This document shows, in pieces, positions 22,536-33,758 of a stretch of 64,000 bases of DNA. Position 1 is the stretch's first letter; each line of letters opens with the position of its first letter. The stretch comes from Branchinecta lynchi (lineage: Eukaryota > Arthropoda > Branchiopoda > Anostraca > Branchinectidae). The stretch spans positions 18,536,628 to 18,600,627 of the forward strand of contig JAKZAP010000010.1 of the NCBI GenBank assembly GCA_023053575.1, written 5' to 3'. The position numbers and the translations under genes are program-made. The notes under the pieces are model-generated. The model ran no database searches. It was not told where the DNA came from and worked only from the letters and a program-made list of their open reading frames with translations.

Positions 22536-23657
22536 TTTTTTGGGATCCCAAAACGTAAGTGGAGGGATACCTATGACATCGCAAAAGTTGTCCGTCTGTC
22601 CGTCCGTCTGTAAGCATGATAACTCTCGAAGGGAATGAGATACTTTGATGAAACTTGGTGTGAGGATTCGTTGGGTCGTCGGACCAGTCGAGTTCGTAGA
22701 TGGGATTTGTAGCCTTACATTTAGGGGTGGAGGAGGGGGTTCAAAATTAAAGGACAAATAAAATAATTTGAAACAGCTAATGTGATAGTCGATTATGGGG
22801 TAAGAAGACATGCTGAGCACGATGGTGAAACCATTTTGTCATCGGACGAGTAGTTCGCCCGGAATCCGGCCAAAACCGGAAAGTTTGTTAAAAGTAAAAG
22901 TTTTTTTGAGGTTGATTAGATGTTCGATTTAGGGGTAAGAAGACATGGTGAAGACGATGGTGAAACCATTTTCTCAACGGACAAGTAGTTCGCCCGGAAT
23001 CCGGCCAAAACTGGAAAGTTTGTTAAATTTAAAGTTTTATTTGGAGTTGATTAGATGTTTGATTTAGGGCAAGAAGACATGCTGAACACTTATGTGATAA
23101 CAATTTTATACCCGGACATGTAGTTCACCCTGAATCCGGCCAAAACCGGAAAATTGTTAGAAGTTAAAGTTTTATTTCAAGTTGATTAGATAAGCGACTT
23201 AGGGGTAAGAAGAGATGCTGAATCCGTGTGTGACAATCATATTTTACCCGGACATATAGTTCGACCGGAATCCGGCTGGAGTCGGAAAATTTCTATTTGA
23301 AGTTGATTAGATGTTCAATATTGGGGAAAGAAGATACCCTGAGTTCGTTTTTGAGCTTTCTTGTTTCGCCAGACAAGTAGTTCTTGAGTTCGGCCGAAAC
23401 CGGGAAATTGGCAGAAGTGGCAGGAACTTTTCGTCAAAACAGATATGACTTATAGGGGTAAACACACATGCTGAATCCATATCTGAACTTGGTTTTCTCA
23501 GATGATTAGCTATTTGGCCTTAATCTGTTTCTGAATTTTAATTGTAAAAATGTTCAAGAAGTCTGGCGATGACTGGATCGATCTGGTTAAGACAAGACCC
23601 AGTTGTCTGGATCAGATATTGAATTTTTGGGATCCCATCGAAACCTTTGGTCTTGTT
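22536..23657 (+). repeat. Family A composite repeat
   Basis: Full-length copy: TTTTTGGGATCCCAAAACG start, CCGTCTGT tract (22589-22611), then core units with GTAGTTCGCCCGGAATCCGG, and the terminus TTTTTGGGATCCCATCG...GGTCTTGTT. About six core units are present. Short ORFs across it are in different frames in different units and are not genes. Confidence 0.85.
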
Positions 23658-24439
23658 TTTCAGGGAGGGATGGGTGCAAGCGCTCCCTCTTTGTCTCGGA
23701 GTCATTAAATCTGCGGCTCGAGTTCCAGAACTAGGTCAATCGGTGTTTCTTCAACAACGACGCGGGGTCTCATGGCCGTCTATTCACCGTCTTTTTTTTT
23801 TTCTTCCGGGTCCTGTCGCTGAGACGTATGCCAAGGAGCGTTCGAAGACGGACGTAGTCAAACGGATCCTCACCTGATAAATCCGGATTTGGATTTTGGT
23901 GCCAGCATGCCATTTCTACGGTTCTAAGCCCTCTTTCTCATCTTGACCGATCCGCGTTGCCATCTCTTCGTCGCAGCCACTATCTGTGTTCGACAAGGTA
24001 GCCAAGGTATATAAAGAAGACTTCTAGCTCCATGAGGTAGTGTATTGGTTGAAAGATATGTTGGAACCAAACTATGCAGCTGTAGGGGGCTCGTTGTTAA
24101 CTACGGCCGTCGCATTTGACCGTGTCGCTACTCACAACCTGCTTGGAACTGGCACGGGTCGACGTGAAGAAGACTTTTGGGGGCTGGTTTCTTCTGGATC
24201 GTTGATGTGATGTAATTTCATCAGATATTCACCATACCCATTTCTCCGGGTTCGTTGTTGCTTTCCCATTCTATTATCTGCAGATTCACGTGCATCGAAT
24301 AGAACTACGCTGCTGAAGGCGTAAAATGTATCTGATCCGGACAGATAAACTTGATGGAGGAAGCTAGCTTGGCCAGGCGATGCCATAATGCATAAGAGTT
24401 TTTCCAGACTTCCCTTTGTCGAATCAGTTTTTTTTAAGA
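23658..24439. other. Spacer, no gene recognised
   Basis: Several ORFs of 76-84 codons (23647-23877 plus, 24132-24386 minus) have no recognisable domains. This stretch is less AT-rich than most of the window and has no obvious repeat, so a diverged host exon cannot be excluded. Confidence 0.3.
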
Positions 24440-24935
24440 AAACTTTTTTCTTGTACGGTAGAGAATTCCGGTTTTCGCCGGATTCCAGGCGAGCTACTTG
24501 TCAGGTGGATGAAATTTTTTTTAGATATTTTAGATACTCAGCAGGTCTCCTTACCCCTAAACTGACTGTGCTATTGACCAAAAAAATATTCTTTATTAAA
24601 AAATTTACTTTTAACTTCTACTGTAACGGATTTCCGGTTTTCATCGGACTCCGGGTGAACTACTTGTCGGGAAAAAAAAAAAAAGTTCAGATATGGGCTC
24701 AGCATGTCTCATTACCCCTGAATCGACTGTGATATCACCCTAAACAAAACTTTTTTGTCGCCCTTTAATTTTTCACCCCCTCCACCCTTTCAAGCTGCCC
24801 TAGAAATTTTTCCCATCGGGCGATTTCGGTGGATTTTTGATATGTTATTCAGGATTTTTTCTGAACATTTTAGTGTCAAAAACATTTGTGTCGCAATTTT
24901 GTCCGAGTCAAACAGTACTTTTACTGGACTATAAT
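24440..24935 (-). repeat. Family A-related repeat, divergent, inverted copy
   Basis: Inverted counterpart of 21290-22080: shared outer sequence (AGTACTTTTACTGGACTAT on plus) and core motifs TTCCGGTTTTCGCCGGATTC and CATGTCTCATTACCCCTGAA. Together they form a loose inverted pair about 2.3 kb apart, with a complete family A copy between. Confidence 0.6.
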
Positions 24936-26072
24936 CGAACGGGCGCAGTTGGTGTTTATCCTACTGAACGAACGAATTAATTTATTACGTGCGAAGGACA
25001 AAAGCCCAGTACAAAAAAGGAGTTAGGAATACAGAAAAACTGAGATACATTTATCAGTTTAGTTTTTAGTTTTAGTTAAACTAAACGACATAAACTCGTT
25101 GTCCTTTACACCTGTAGTCGGTGCTTTTGACTGCAGGAAAGTCCGAACGGGCCTGGCAGTCAACAAATCTTAAATTAAAATTAATCTGTAGCCTACATAC
25201 TTAAAAAGAAAATTACACTAAGACGCGGAAGGAGAAAAAAGGAAAGAAAGAAGAAGAAAGAAAAAACCTGGGAAACAATGCCGTCGTTTCAAAATCATCC
25301 AATCAATCAAATATACAACCATATAAAATGCAATCTAATCATGTAGTGTACAAGTATGTACAAAACTGGAAGACAGCTGGACGAAGTTAATCTGATCCTT
25401 TTTTTTTTTCAGACGGTTTTTCTTTCAATGTTGTAGTGTGGAACATCGATTTATGATGTTTTTTTTACGGTTTAGTTCTCTACTACGAGAAGTAGAATTC
25501 TGAAGGTATTTTCTTTCCTTAGCCTCAAACTGCCCCTGCTATCCCCAAAGTCAATTTACCCAAATTAAGAACAATCAGTCAAGTGTGACCCCCCACGTCC
25601 GAATTCCACAAGAATACAATAGTCTACCTATTATCAAGCTATTATTGTCTCTGATTCAATAGGACGAAAAAGAGGCACTAACAATTTGACATCCTGAACA
25701 CTATGTATCATGCTTGATATCCATTGCAGTGGCCTCAATTGGTTTTAATAATAATAATTAAATGAATGATTCTACTACGTTTGAACAACGGGGAAATAAC
25801 ACAAGGAAATAAATAGAAACAACAAATTTCAAAGAAGAGAGCTGGAAGAAGTTAATCTGATCCCCGGTCGACGGTCGTTATCCATAGAAAATTTCTCAGA
25901 GTTAGATACACGCGAAACCCTTTACTGTTCATTTCTATTATTGTCTTTATTATATTATTATTATTATTAAAATATCTAAGTCTGGGATATCCGACTTAGG
26001 ATTTATGAATTTCTTTTTGGATTTATTTTTCCTGATTCGAGATGTAGAATTCTGGAAGTACCTTCCTTCCTT
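24936..26072. other. Spacer with dispersed repeat J fragments
   Basis: 24940-25018 repeats 20937-21013. About 25525-25700 is a copy of repeat J (CCTCAAACTGCC, CCCCACGTCCGAATTCC). Trinucleotide ATT/AAT tracts at about 25748 and 25950 look like LINE tails. No gene is seen. Confidence 0.45.
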
Positions 26073-26394
26073 AAAGGACCTGTCTTACCTATAATTAACG
26101 CACCTACTTCCATAATCAATCCATAATCCCTCTAACAAAACCAAGCTGATTTTCTCACTTGACGTATTTTGCTACCTTTGACGTATTTCACACTGTCGAT
26201 GGTTGTCTGCGAGAAGTTTTTCCATCAGAAAAACCGGTTGGGTAAATATTTTCCCTGTTAAGTCAATGGGTCTCAGAAAATGCTTAAAACAGCCAAAACC
26301 GTGGGTTATATATATTGAAAGCACAGCCTAGTTTTAAAGTATTCAAATATTTTAAAATACTGTAAGTTGAATAGTAAATAAAGCGAGCGGTCCT
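26073..26394 (+). mobile_element. AAAGGACC-ended MITE, copy 3, inside repeat J
   Basis: Starts AAAGGACCTGTCTTACC and ends GAGCGGTCCT. The right flank (CAACCTCAAACTGCACC) continues repeat J. The unoccupied version reads TTCCTTAGCCTCAAACTGCC at about 25516, so this copy is an insertion into repeat J. Confidence 0.75.
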
Positions 26395-26990
26395 GCAACC
26401 TCAAACTGCACCTGTTATGGCTATCCCAAAGTTCCGTAGTCAATCCACCCAAATTAAGAATAATCTGTCAAACCTGGCCCCCCACGTCCAAATTCCCGAG
26501 GAATACAATATCTGTTATTGTCTCCGATTCGTCAGAGCGGCAAAAAAGGCGCTAACTGTAACACACAGCCGGCACCCTCGCGTCAGCTTGCAAAACTAAT
26601 AATCCCAGCAAATTTCCATGATCACTCTTTAATAACTCTGTATATTAGAAAACTGACGCCAACGTCAGCTTGTGCCCTTATAAATCCAGCACAAGGGGCG
26701 GGCGGACCTTAGAAAATGGAGGCAAGGGTTCAGTCGGGATTCAAGCTCGGCCAGGAATGCTACCATACTACACAGGGATAGTCTCGCTGGACAACTGCAA
26801 CCCCTGTGGATATACTACAGTGTCATCAAGTGTTGGGCATAACCAATATTCCCTAGAGGAAGTTCAAAGACCCGTCTTTGTTGGCGATACGAGGGATACA
26901 ACAAGTAGCAGTAAGGAATCGCCAGAACCCAAGTAAGATCAACTTTCGATACTCCATGTGACTAAAAGTGCGAGCACATGATCAGGAGCT
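26395..26990. other. Repeat J remainder and unassigned sequence
   Basis: 26395-26555 continues repeat J. ORFs of 60-88 codons follow, none recognised. No splice-bounded coding segment is apparent. Confidence 0.35.
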
Positions 26991-27240
26991 CTCGGACTGG
27001 AATTCCTGCTCGAATTTTGGCATGAAAGTGCAGGAAATCCGGCCGCGAAATCCTATTCGTGTGTTCGCACTATAAAAGTGCGGAAACACGATCAGGATCT
27101 CCCGGCTGAATTTTCATCGCTTTCATCATCAAGTTGACAAAATTTAAACTTTTCCATATGGAAGTGATCATGGTGAAAAAATTCGGGCAGGAATTCAAGC
27201 CAGGGGGCATCCGATCCTGATCGTGTGTCCAAAGCATAAT
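26965..27240. repeat. Degraded element with GTGCG...ACACGATCAGGA words
   Basis: Direct and inverted copies of GTGCG-x-ACA(C/T)GATCAGGA occur at about 26966 and 27076, and the inverted form GATCCTGATCGTGTGTCC at about 27212. The stretch also resembles about 2345-2435 and about 5415-5540. It is probably an old non-autonomous element with subterminal inverted repeats. Confidence 0.4.
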
Positions 27241-28423
27241 TCCAAAACACCCCAATGAACCTCAGGAAGAACGAGAAACGTTGCCCGAACGATGACTCAA
27301 ATCATGTGTCAACCAATCAACGGCGTTCGTTGGGAGCAGCTGTGGTGACGCTTCCGGCTCTTCCGCTTGGTACACGGCGATTCTTCATCGGAACCAAGAG
27401 TTGGTCATCAAGAGTATTATCGCCGAGATTATCGCACGATTGTCTCCCCCATTTGTTTTTCGCATGAACTGTAAATGTACTCTCGCTTTTGATAAGTCGG
27501 GGGTTTCTGCCCTATCGCTCTTGTTGCATGGTATGAATCTATCTTAACGACGACACTAATACACCGTACAGGACTTTCCAACTCTGAACCAGCAGTAGTA
27601 AGTTCTATAAATATTCTTTGAGCCCAAGCTCACTTTGAAACATTTGTTTGAATAAATGTTTCAAAGTAAGTTCTATCAGGCAGAGATGTCACGAAAGATG
27701 GTTTCATCTTCTTTAAAGGACCCCTCAAAAAAAGTCAAGTCAGAGTCAAGTTCTTTTTATCAACAAACTTAAATATACACAACTAACACAGTACGAGCAA
27801 AATCCCAAGGGCTCTATGGCCCGTTGGTTGGGAAACAGCTATCTTTATAATAAAATAAAATAACTCACCGGGTGTTCTCGCGAATACAACCGACCTCCAC
27901 ATCACCACAAAAAAAAAAAAAAAAAAAAATAATTCATCGAGAGCCGACACTAACATTTAATGTTGTTAAACTATTAAAACAAACGACCATATTCAAACCT
28001 TACTATTTTTGTTTCAACAAATTCAATTTTCTTCACAAAATTTCAACCAATTAAAAATACTGTTTTCCAACAATAATCTTTTAATGTGTTTTTTGAACGA
28101 ACCAAGACTCAGGGACTGCCGGATCACAGCGGGAATCAAATTCCAGGCATGCCCTACAACAACTTCAAGACCAAAGTCTGAACGCACTGAGGGAGTCTTG
28201 CTTATTCTGCCTTTTGTATTATCCCTAGCTAACTTATGGGGTTATAAGCTTCTGAAATCCCGCCTTTCGCCATTGTTTCATTTTGTGCCTACCACTTTTT
28301 AGCGCTTTTTCGGCTGAGCCAAGTTCTGCCGGACACGCAACGCAAACTTCGCCGAGAGGTTCAAGATGCACTGACAACTCTTTTACGTCATAAAGGACAT
28401 GAGAAGCTTCGTGTTGATCTTAA
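27241..28423. other. Spacer, no gene recognised
   Basis: Contains an A run at 27908-27928 and a small inverted repeat around AAACATTTGTTTGAATAAATG (27638-27662). No domain was recognised in ORFs up to 97 codons. Confidence 0.35.
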
Positions 28424-29516
28424 GCCGCGTTCGATTTAGCCTTGTCCCGGTCCTGTCAGCCAAATACCGTTTTATTTAACTGCCTTGTCCGCTTAATGCC
28501 GTTTTATTTTTCCTGTCAGCTGACAACTGTCAGTACCCTGTCAGACAGGACGTCGTGAATGATGACGAACGTGTTCGAAAGCTTTTTGGTGCTATAAATG
28601 CTGCATCAGTGCTGCATTTTCTTTTCTATTTTTGTCCGAAAGCTGTTACCTTTTTTTCTTCTCTGACACTTCTAAAATACCAAAATTTAAGTCAGGAATA
28701 AGAAGAAGAAAAAAGAATTAGCTGTATAAAGCTGACAAAATGGATCAGCTACTGATATCCAACCTTCTTATCTTCTTTTCTTTCCTTTCTTGGTTGGCCA
28801 TAATTGTCTGTTGTGTTTTTGAATTTGTTATGTTTGCCGCCAAATACACTGAGAGAATCGCCGTACTCCCCAGTTTCTTCCTGAAATTCAGCATAAAATT
28901 TAGCATTCTTGCTGAATTTGTCGACGAATTTTATGCTGAATCAATGCTGCATTAACTGAGCGAAAATTTAAGTCCGAAGGCAAAATGCTGAATTAATTCG
29001 GAGCTTTCGGACACGTTCGACATGCTCTATGAGCAAGTTTCGGTCCTGTCTCGGGTAGATTTCTCGACTGCGTTTTATTTCCGATGCTTGTCCGCTCAGG
29101 GTTGCCACATGTCGCAGGATAGTGTGAATTGTCACTCTATTTTGTTTTTGTCACTCTTGTCCTACGTAGGACATAAAAATCACTCTATTTCAGATTACGT
29201 CCAAATGTGTCCCTTTTGCAGCAGGGATTCGGAAAAGAAGTGACTATTTCACGTTTTTTCGTGAAAATAAAATTAAGATGCGTCGATTTTGCAGAGGCGA
29301 AAAGTTACCATTTCATGTTTTTTTTGTAAAAGAAATTTCACTCCCAATTCACTCTCTGTTTTGGGCCAACAGTCACTCTCTAAATGTTTTTGATGTGGCA
29401 ACACTGTGTCCGCTGAGTCATTCGCCTGACAGGGCTAAATAAAACGGGTTTGAACCGGGACAAGGCGATAACAAGAAGACAGGACCGAGACAAGGAGGAC
29501 TCAAATCGAACGCAGC
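28424..29516 (+). mobile_element. 1.1-kb inverted-repeat DNA element
   Basis: Begins GCCGCGTTCGATTTAGCC and ends AAATCGAACGCAGC. Inside the tips the two ends share further inverted matches (CCTTGTCCCGG and GGTCCTGTC words). No transposase is encoded. A second inverted pair inside (CGAACGTGTTCGAAAGCT near 28567 and AGCTTTCGGACACGTTCG near 29001) marks a nested element, and a hAT-like MITE sits at 29097-29406. No exact target duplication was found. Confidence 0.7.
29097..29406 (+). mobile_element. hAT-like MITE with 8-bp target duplication
   Basis: Starts CAGGGTTGCCACATG and ends GATGTGGCAACACTG, with flanking TGTCCGCT at 29089-29096 and 29407-29414. The TIR is about 14 bases. The interior has repeated TCACTC words and no ORF of note. 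It is inserted in the element at 28424-29516. Confidence 0.9.
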
Positions 29517-30110
29517 TATAATTTTGGAAAACACGGTGGGTCATCAAGCGTATCTATTGTAAACAGTAAATGGGTTTTGGGTTTGTGATAAACGTTAGTT
29601 TACCATAAATCCGTGATTTTCTGGAAAAGTGCGGCTTCCGGGTTTAAAGAGTGAAGGTTGATCCGGCGGTGTACACGATAACGTCGACGGAAGGAAATCC
29701 GGAATCTAAAGGAAAAGTGCCCTTTCAGGTAGAAGGGAGGGTGATCCGGCGGTATGTATGCACTCATCTGCGGGATAATGTCAAAAGCAGGAAATCCGGA
29801 ACCAACCGGAAAAGTTTTTTCCCCACTTTTTTACCACGTTGCATTCTTTTTTCAAATATTTTGCGCTCGGCCGCTGTGCCGGAAAGCGGGAAGGCTGGAT
29901 ACAGTTGACAAGCAGTAACTAGAAACCTGGCAATTTAACATGGAAAGAAATGGTATATTCGAAAAATAATATTTCCGAGCAATTTCATCCTGAAAAGCTA
30001 GTGAGAGTTTTGCTTTAACAGTGATGGTCCTGGCTACCGTCACAAGAAGGAAAAGATCGTCGCTATTTTAGCTTCGCTGTTCTGACCGTCGCTGTTTTTA
30101 AATGTTGTTG
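29517..30110. other. Spacer, no gene seen
   Basis: An inexact duplication of GGTTGATCCGGCGGT.TAC / GGTGATCCGGCGGTATG with GGAAATCCGGAA occurs at about 29655-29710 and 29740-29800. Otherwise unassigned. Confidence 0.35.
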
Positions 30111-31526
30111 TTTTTGGGATCCCAAAACGTAAGTGGAGGGATACCTATGACATCGCAAAAGTTGTCCGTCTGTCCGTCCGTCCGTCCGTCTGTAAGCACG
30201 ATAACTCTCGAAGGGAATGAGATATTTTGATGAAACTTGGTGTGAGGGTTCGTTGGGTCGTCGGACCAGTCAAGTTCGTAGATGGGCTTTGTAGCTCTAC
30301 ATTTAGGGGTGGGGGAGGGGATTCAAATTAAGGGACAAACAAAATGTTTTGAAACAGCTAATGTGATAGTCGATTATGGGGTAAGAAGACATGCTGAACA
30401 CGATGGTGAAAACCATTTTGTCATCGGACAAGTAGTTCGCCCGGAATCCGGCCAAAACCGGAAAGTTTGTTGAAAGTAAAAGTTTTATTTGAAGTTGATT
30501 AGATGTTCGAATCAGGGGTAGGAAGACATGCTGAAGGCGATGGTGAAAATTATTTTCTCGACGGACAAGTATTTCGCCCGGAATCCGGCCCAAACCGGAA
30601 AGTTTGTTGAAAGTAAAAGTTTTATTTGAAATTGATTAGATGTTCGATTTAGGGGTAGGAAGACATGCTGAAGACGATGGTGAAAACTATTTTCTCGACG
30701 GACAAGTATTTCGCCCGGAATCCGGCCCAAACCGGAAAGTTTGTTGAAAGTAAAAGTTTTATTTGAAGTTGATTAGATGTTCGATTTAGAGGTAGGAAGA
30801 CATGCTGAAGACGATGGTGAAAACTATTTTCTCGACGGACAAGTATTTCGACCGGAATCCTGCCCAGACCGGAAAGTTTGTCAAAATTAAAAGTTTTATT
30901 TGGAGTTGATTAGATGTTCGATTTAGGGCAAGAAGACATGCTGAACACTTATGTGAAAACAAGTTTCTACCCGGACATGTATAGTTCGTCCGGAATCCGG
31001 CCAAAACCGGAAAACTGTTGGAAATCAAAGTTTTATTTCTAGTTGATTAGATAAGCGATTTAGGGGTAAGAAGAGATGCTGAGTCCCTGTATGACAATCA
31101 TATTTTACCCGGACATATAGTTCGACCGGAATCCGGCTGGAATCGGAAAATTTGTTATAAGCTAAATTTCTATTTGAAGTTGAGTAGATGTTCATTACTG
31201 GGGAAAGAAGATACCCTTATTTCGTGTTCGAGCTTTCTTTTTTCGCCGGACAAGTAGTTCTGGAGTTCGGCCGGAACCGGGAAATTAGCAGAAGTGGCAG
31301 GAAGTTTTCGTCAAAACAGATATGATAGGGGTAAACACACATGCTGAATCCAAATCTGAACTTGGTTTTCTCAGGTGATTAGCTATTTTGCCTTAATCTG
31401 TTTCTGAATTTTAATTGTAAAAATGTTCAAGGAGTCTGGCGAAGACTGGATCTGGCTAAGACAAGACCCTGTTGTCTGGATCAGATATTGAATTTTTGGG
31501 ATCCCATCGAAACCTTTGGTCTTGTT
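30111..31526 (+). repeat. Family A composite repeat, clearest 137-bp array
   Basis: Complete copy with both termini. The core motif CCGGAATCC begins at 30441, 30578, 30715 and 30852, exactly 137 bases apart. Because 137 is not divisible by three, the similar 72-96 codon ORFs in consecutive units fall in different frames and cannot be one protein. A TCCG tract precedes the core (30162-30190). The unit contains GGAATCCGGCC and AAACCGG, able to pair. Confidence 0.9.
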
Positions 31527-32301
31527 GCTTTAGCTCTTTTGCCTGTCGCTGTTCTAGCATGGCAACGTTTTGTTGTCGCTGTTTCACATCCAACCTTACT
31601 GTCTTATCACCTACCCCTTTGACGAACGAGTGGTAAAACTACTCGACTGTATTTCCTGCCATTACAGCCAAGAACCCCACTTGGGAACCGACGAGAGTAC
31701 TGGCACACCACATCATCTTTAAAGTTCATCATTTTGCCTGTCGCTGTTCTTGCATTGAGTTGTTTTGGCTTTCCCTGTTTTAACATATATCCCTATCTAT
31801 TATTTGTGCCCCTTTTGAGGAACGAGTGGTCCAAACACCCGAATTACTTTACAGCCATTATTGCCAAGAACCCCAATCGGGAACCCAAGAGGGTAGTGGC
31901 GGAGCACCGTATCTTCAAAGCAAGAAACCTTCAACGCCGTAATCCCTTTGGGTGACGTATACCTCTGGTCGTTAGCAAAGGGATATAAATCCTAGGAGAC
32001 CAGCTTTATAGCTCTGCTGATGTGACGAGCCCTTTAAGAGCAGGAAGTCCCTGTCATACGCTCACTGCCAGTCAGCTATCTCAATACCACACCTTTTACT
32101 TTTATTTTAAATTAATTCGTAAGTGCTCGCTATAAATTATATATATATTTACTGCCGACTGAACGAATATTCGGCTTGTCCGCTTCCCGTTTTAGAAATA
32201 AACCGAACTGAACAATCGCATTTCTTTGTACTGCTGATTTAATTTACGGAGATAGTACCTAGCCCCTAATCCGTTTATTTTATTCCTGTCATTATTTTCA
32301 G
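31527..32301. other. Region upstream of the bHLH exon
   Basis: CCTGTCGCTGTTCT recurs at about 31541 and 31737, within two roughly 200-base imperfect duplicates containing ACGAGTGGT and CCAAGAACCCCA. A TATA-like ATATAAAT at 31983 and an AATAAA at 32200-32206 are visible. It ends in a strong polypyrimidine tract and AG at 32300-32301, the acceptor of the next exon. The N-terminal coding exon of the bHLH gene was not found. Confidence 0.45.
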
Positions 32302-32443
32302 ACCCACTCAGTCGCACGCGACCGCTTCATCGAGACGTGCGAGGAAGCGTGTAGCCTCTTTTTCGCAACGACGGGCGGCGAACGTTCGGGAGCGGAAGCG
32401 AATGTTCAATCTAAATGATGCTTTTGATAAGTTAAGGAGGAAG
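32302..32443 (+). CDS. bHLH transcription factor exon, Fer3/FERD3L-like
   Basis: The exon is bounded by the acceptor TATTTTCAG and the donor AAG|GTGAGG. It starts in phase (one leftover base) and encodes [18 protein letters not shown], then [15 protein letters not shown] and [14 protein letters not shown]. The basic region has the E-box-reading Glu-Arg of NVRERKRM, followed by helix 1. The combination QR(R/Q)AAN(V/I)[10 protein letters not shown](D/E)AFDKLRRK, preceded by RKRV, is characteristic of Fer3/FERD3L (Nato3) proteins, nuclear class-A bHLH factors that dimerise with E proteins and act in neural and gut development. The exon ends exactly where the family continues with [11 protein letters not shown]; that loop/helix 2 exon was not found downstream in this window. 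A family A repeat starts 58 bases after the donor. Reading past the donor meets a stop after nine codons. Confidence 0.85.
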
Positions 32444-32501
32444 GTGAGGCAAATGAAATGGTTCGATTAACAGACATTTTTCGTTTGACGTTTTAACTCT
32501 C

Positions 32502-33758
32502 TTTTTGGGATCCCAAAACGTAAGTGGAGGGATAATACCTATGACATCGCAAAAGTTGTCCGTCTGTCCGCACGATAACTCTCGAAGGGATTGAGATAAT
32601 TTGATCAAACTTGGTGGGAGGACCCTTTGTGTCAAAGTACAGGTCAGGTTCGAAGATGGGCTCTGTAGCGCTATATTTGAGGGTGGGGGAGGGGTTTCAA
32701 ATTAAGGGACAAAACAAATATTTTTTGAAAGCTATTGAGATAGTCGATTATGGGGTAAGAAGACATGTTGAGCACGATAGTTAAAACTATTTTCTTGTCG
32801 GACAAGTAGTTCATCCGGAATCCGGCAAAAACCGGAAAGTTTGTTAAAAATAAAAGTTTCATTTGAAGTTGATTAAATGTAAGATTTAGGGGTAAAACGA
32901 CATGCTGAACACGATGGTGAAAACGATTTTTTCGCTGGACATTTAGTTCGTCCGGAACCAGGGAAAAACCGGAAAGTTGATTAAAAGAAAAATTTCATTT
33001 GAAGTTGATTATATGTTTGATTTAAGGGTAAGAAGACATGCTGAGCATGATGGTGAAAATCATTTTCTCGCCGGACAAGTAGTTCGTCGGGAATCCGGCC
33101 AAACCGTAAAGTTTGTTAAAAGTAAAAATTTTATTTGAAGTTGATTACATGTTTGATTTAGGGGTAAGAAGACATGTTGAACGCGATGGTGAAAACCATT
33201 TTCTCGCTGGACAAGTAGTTTGTCTGGAATCCGACAAAAAACGGAAAGTTGGTAAGAAGTAAAAGTTTCATTTGAAGTTGATCAAATGTTTGATTTAGGG
33301 GTAAGAAGACATGCTGAGCACGATGGTGAAAACCATTTTCTCGCCGGACAACTAGCTCGCCCAGAATCCAGCCCAAACCGGAAAATATGTTAAAAGCAAA
33401 AGTTTTATCTAAAGTTGATTAGATGATAGATTTAGGGGTAAGAAGAGACGCTGAGTCCGTATATGACAATCATTTTTACTCGGAGATATAATTAGTCCGG
33501 AATCTGGTTGTACCTGCATTTTTTTTTAAGTCAAAGTTTTATTTAAAGTTGATCAGATGTTCTTTATAGGGAAAAGGAGATACGCTGGATTCGTTTTTGA
33601 ATGTTCTTTTTTTGCTGGACTAGTAGTTCGCTAGGCATTCGGGCGAAATTTTTTTCTGATGATTAGCCTAGCAAAGACTGGATCTGGCGAAGACAAGACC
33701 CAATTGTCTGGATCAAATCTTAGGTTTCTGGGATCCCATAGACACCTTTGGTCTTGTT
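32502..33758 (+). repeat. Family A composite repeat inside the bHLH intron
   Basis: Starts TTTTTGGGATCCC, has only a short GTCCGTCTGTCCG tract, contains about six core units with GACAAGTAGTTCGTCCGG, and ends GGGATCCCATAGACACC...GGTCTTGTT. Slightly more divergent than 30111-31526. Confidence 0.85.

Noticed and set aside
30441..30989. Regular direct repeats resembling a CRISPR array
   Set aside because: The 137-bp unit repeats as a whole with no unique spacers, the DNA is eukaryotic and no cas genes are present.
30303..31028. Series of similar 72-96 codon ORFs (MGRIPGEILV-type), also at 36941-37505 and 59904-60331
   Set aside because: They follow the 137-bp DNA repeat, change frame between units and have antisense counterparts; they are shadows of a repeat, not a gene family.
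31980..32270. Possible solo LTR (TATA-like at 31983, AATAAA near 32200)
   Set aside because: No TG...CA ends, target duplication, primer-binding site or second copy were found; the motifs are expected by chance in AT-rich sequence.
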